Shown piece after piece: positions 63,617-64,000 of a stretch of 64,000 nucleotides of DNA. Each line of letters starts with the position of its first letter. The stretch's first letter is position 1. Origin of the DNA: Acanthosepion pharaonis (taxonomy: Eukaryota; Mollusca; Cephalopoda; Sepiida; Sepiidae); the NCBI GenBank assembly GCA_903632075.3, contig CAHIKZ030004545.1:3506001-3570000 (forward strand), read 5' to 3'. The notes beneath the pieces were generated by a model, which worked only from the letters and a program-made list of their open reading frames with translations, did not search any database and had not been told where the DNA came from. The translations under genes and the position numbers were made by a program.

Positions 63617-64000
63617 TTGATAACAAAAATTAAACTAGCTGATGGTATATTTAAAAGATTTCCCATTTCAAGAGTTAACATAAGACATCCGAATAATTTT
63701 AGCAACATTCAAATGTTTTCTAAACATAATATGGTAGTATGAAGTACAATGTCACAATTGTTGGACATACAGCTATTGTCAAATCCACAGCATTGGTCTA
63801 CAGATCTAACTTGCAAATCATTATTTTATGGTTAGTATTCATTTTAGTGACTTGTATTCAAGTATTAAGTGAACATGACTTTCTTATGCTCCTGGTCATG
63901 ATCAATGGAACTTGTAACTGAAAAATGTAGTGCTACAACAGATTTAACTCTATGGCTACTGTTTTTATTAGTTAACTGCAAAATATCTTCAAGCTCTTCA
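63617..64000. other. Non-coding flank to the window end
   Basis: AT-rich single-copy-looking sequence. A 60-codon open frame (63,739-63,921) is hydrophobic but has no recognisable domain, promoter or splice sites and is not called a gene. Confidence 0.5.

Overview
The window is eukaryotic, AT-rich animal DNA. The evidence is spliced coding exons with GT/AG borders, TA, GT and GA microsatellites, a tRNA-derived SINE nested in a decayed Tc1-like transposon, and a very long satellite array. A mollusc, perhaps a cephalopod, would fit this repeat mix, but that is inference only. Nothing prokaryotic is present.

Positions 1 to about 42,912 are one head-to-tail satellite array that is already under way at base 1. 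The monomer is about 203 bp, so there are roughly 210 copies, all in one orientation. Each consensus monomer carries a GGAGG/CCTCC hairpin, the palindromes ACAGCTGT and GTTTATAAAC, and no CpG. Near-identical runs (best at about 33.6-37.5 kb) alternate with blocks where monomer fragments are shuffled and truncated. Much of the copy-to-copy variation is homopolymer-length change, so part of it may be long-read consensus error. The array stops inside a monomer at about 42.91 kb.

Positions 42.9-48.1 kb are single-copy sequence holding a minus-strand gene. One exon is clear (47,206-48,113; start codon at 48,103; donor at 47,205). It encodes 299 residues, Ser/Thr/Gln/Asn-rich with a C-terminal coiled-coil segment that recalls centrosomin/CDK5RAP2/myomegalin proteins. 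Reading on, I found two phase-compatible downstream exons (45,020-45,084 and 44,799-44,891) and a possible last exon (44,294-44,407) followed by an AATAAA. In that model the gene ends just before the satellite. If it has further exons, the satellite is intronic. A perfect 58-bp inverted repeat with a 5-nt loop lies between the gene and the array (43,809-43,929).

Positions 48.1-64 kb are mostly non-coding, AT-rich DNA. They contain a locally GC/CpG-richer, GAGA/CT-flanked stretch at 53.7-54.1 kb (possible promoter or 5' exon), a hAT-like MITE (56,171-56,578) and a 200-bp direct duplication (57.5 and 58.0 kb). They also contain a hammerhead-like core motif (58.3 kb), several (TA)n tracts, and a dead Tc1/mariner element with IR/DR-type ends (61,875-63,616). 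That element is interrupted by a SINE with a perfect 12-bp target-site duplication.
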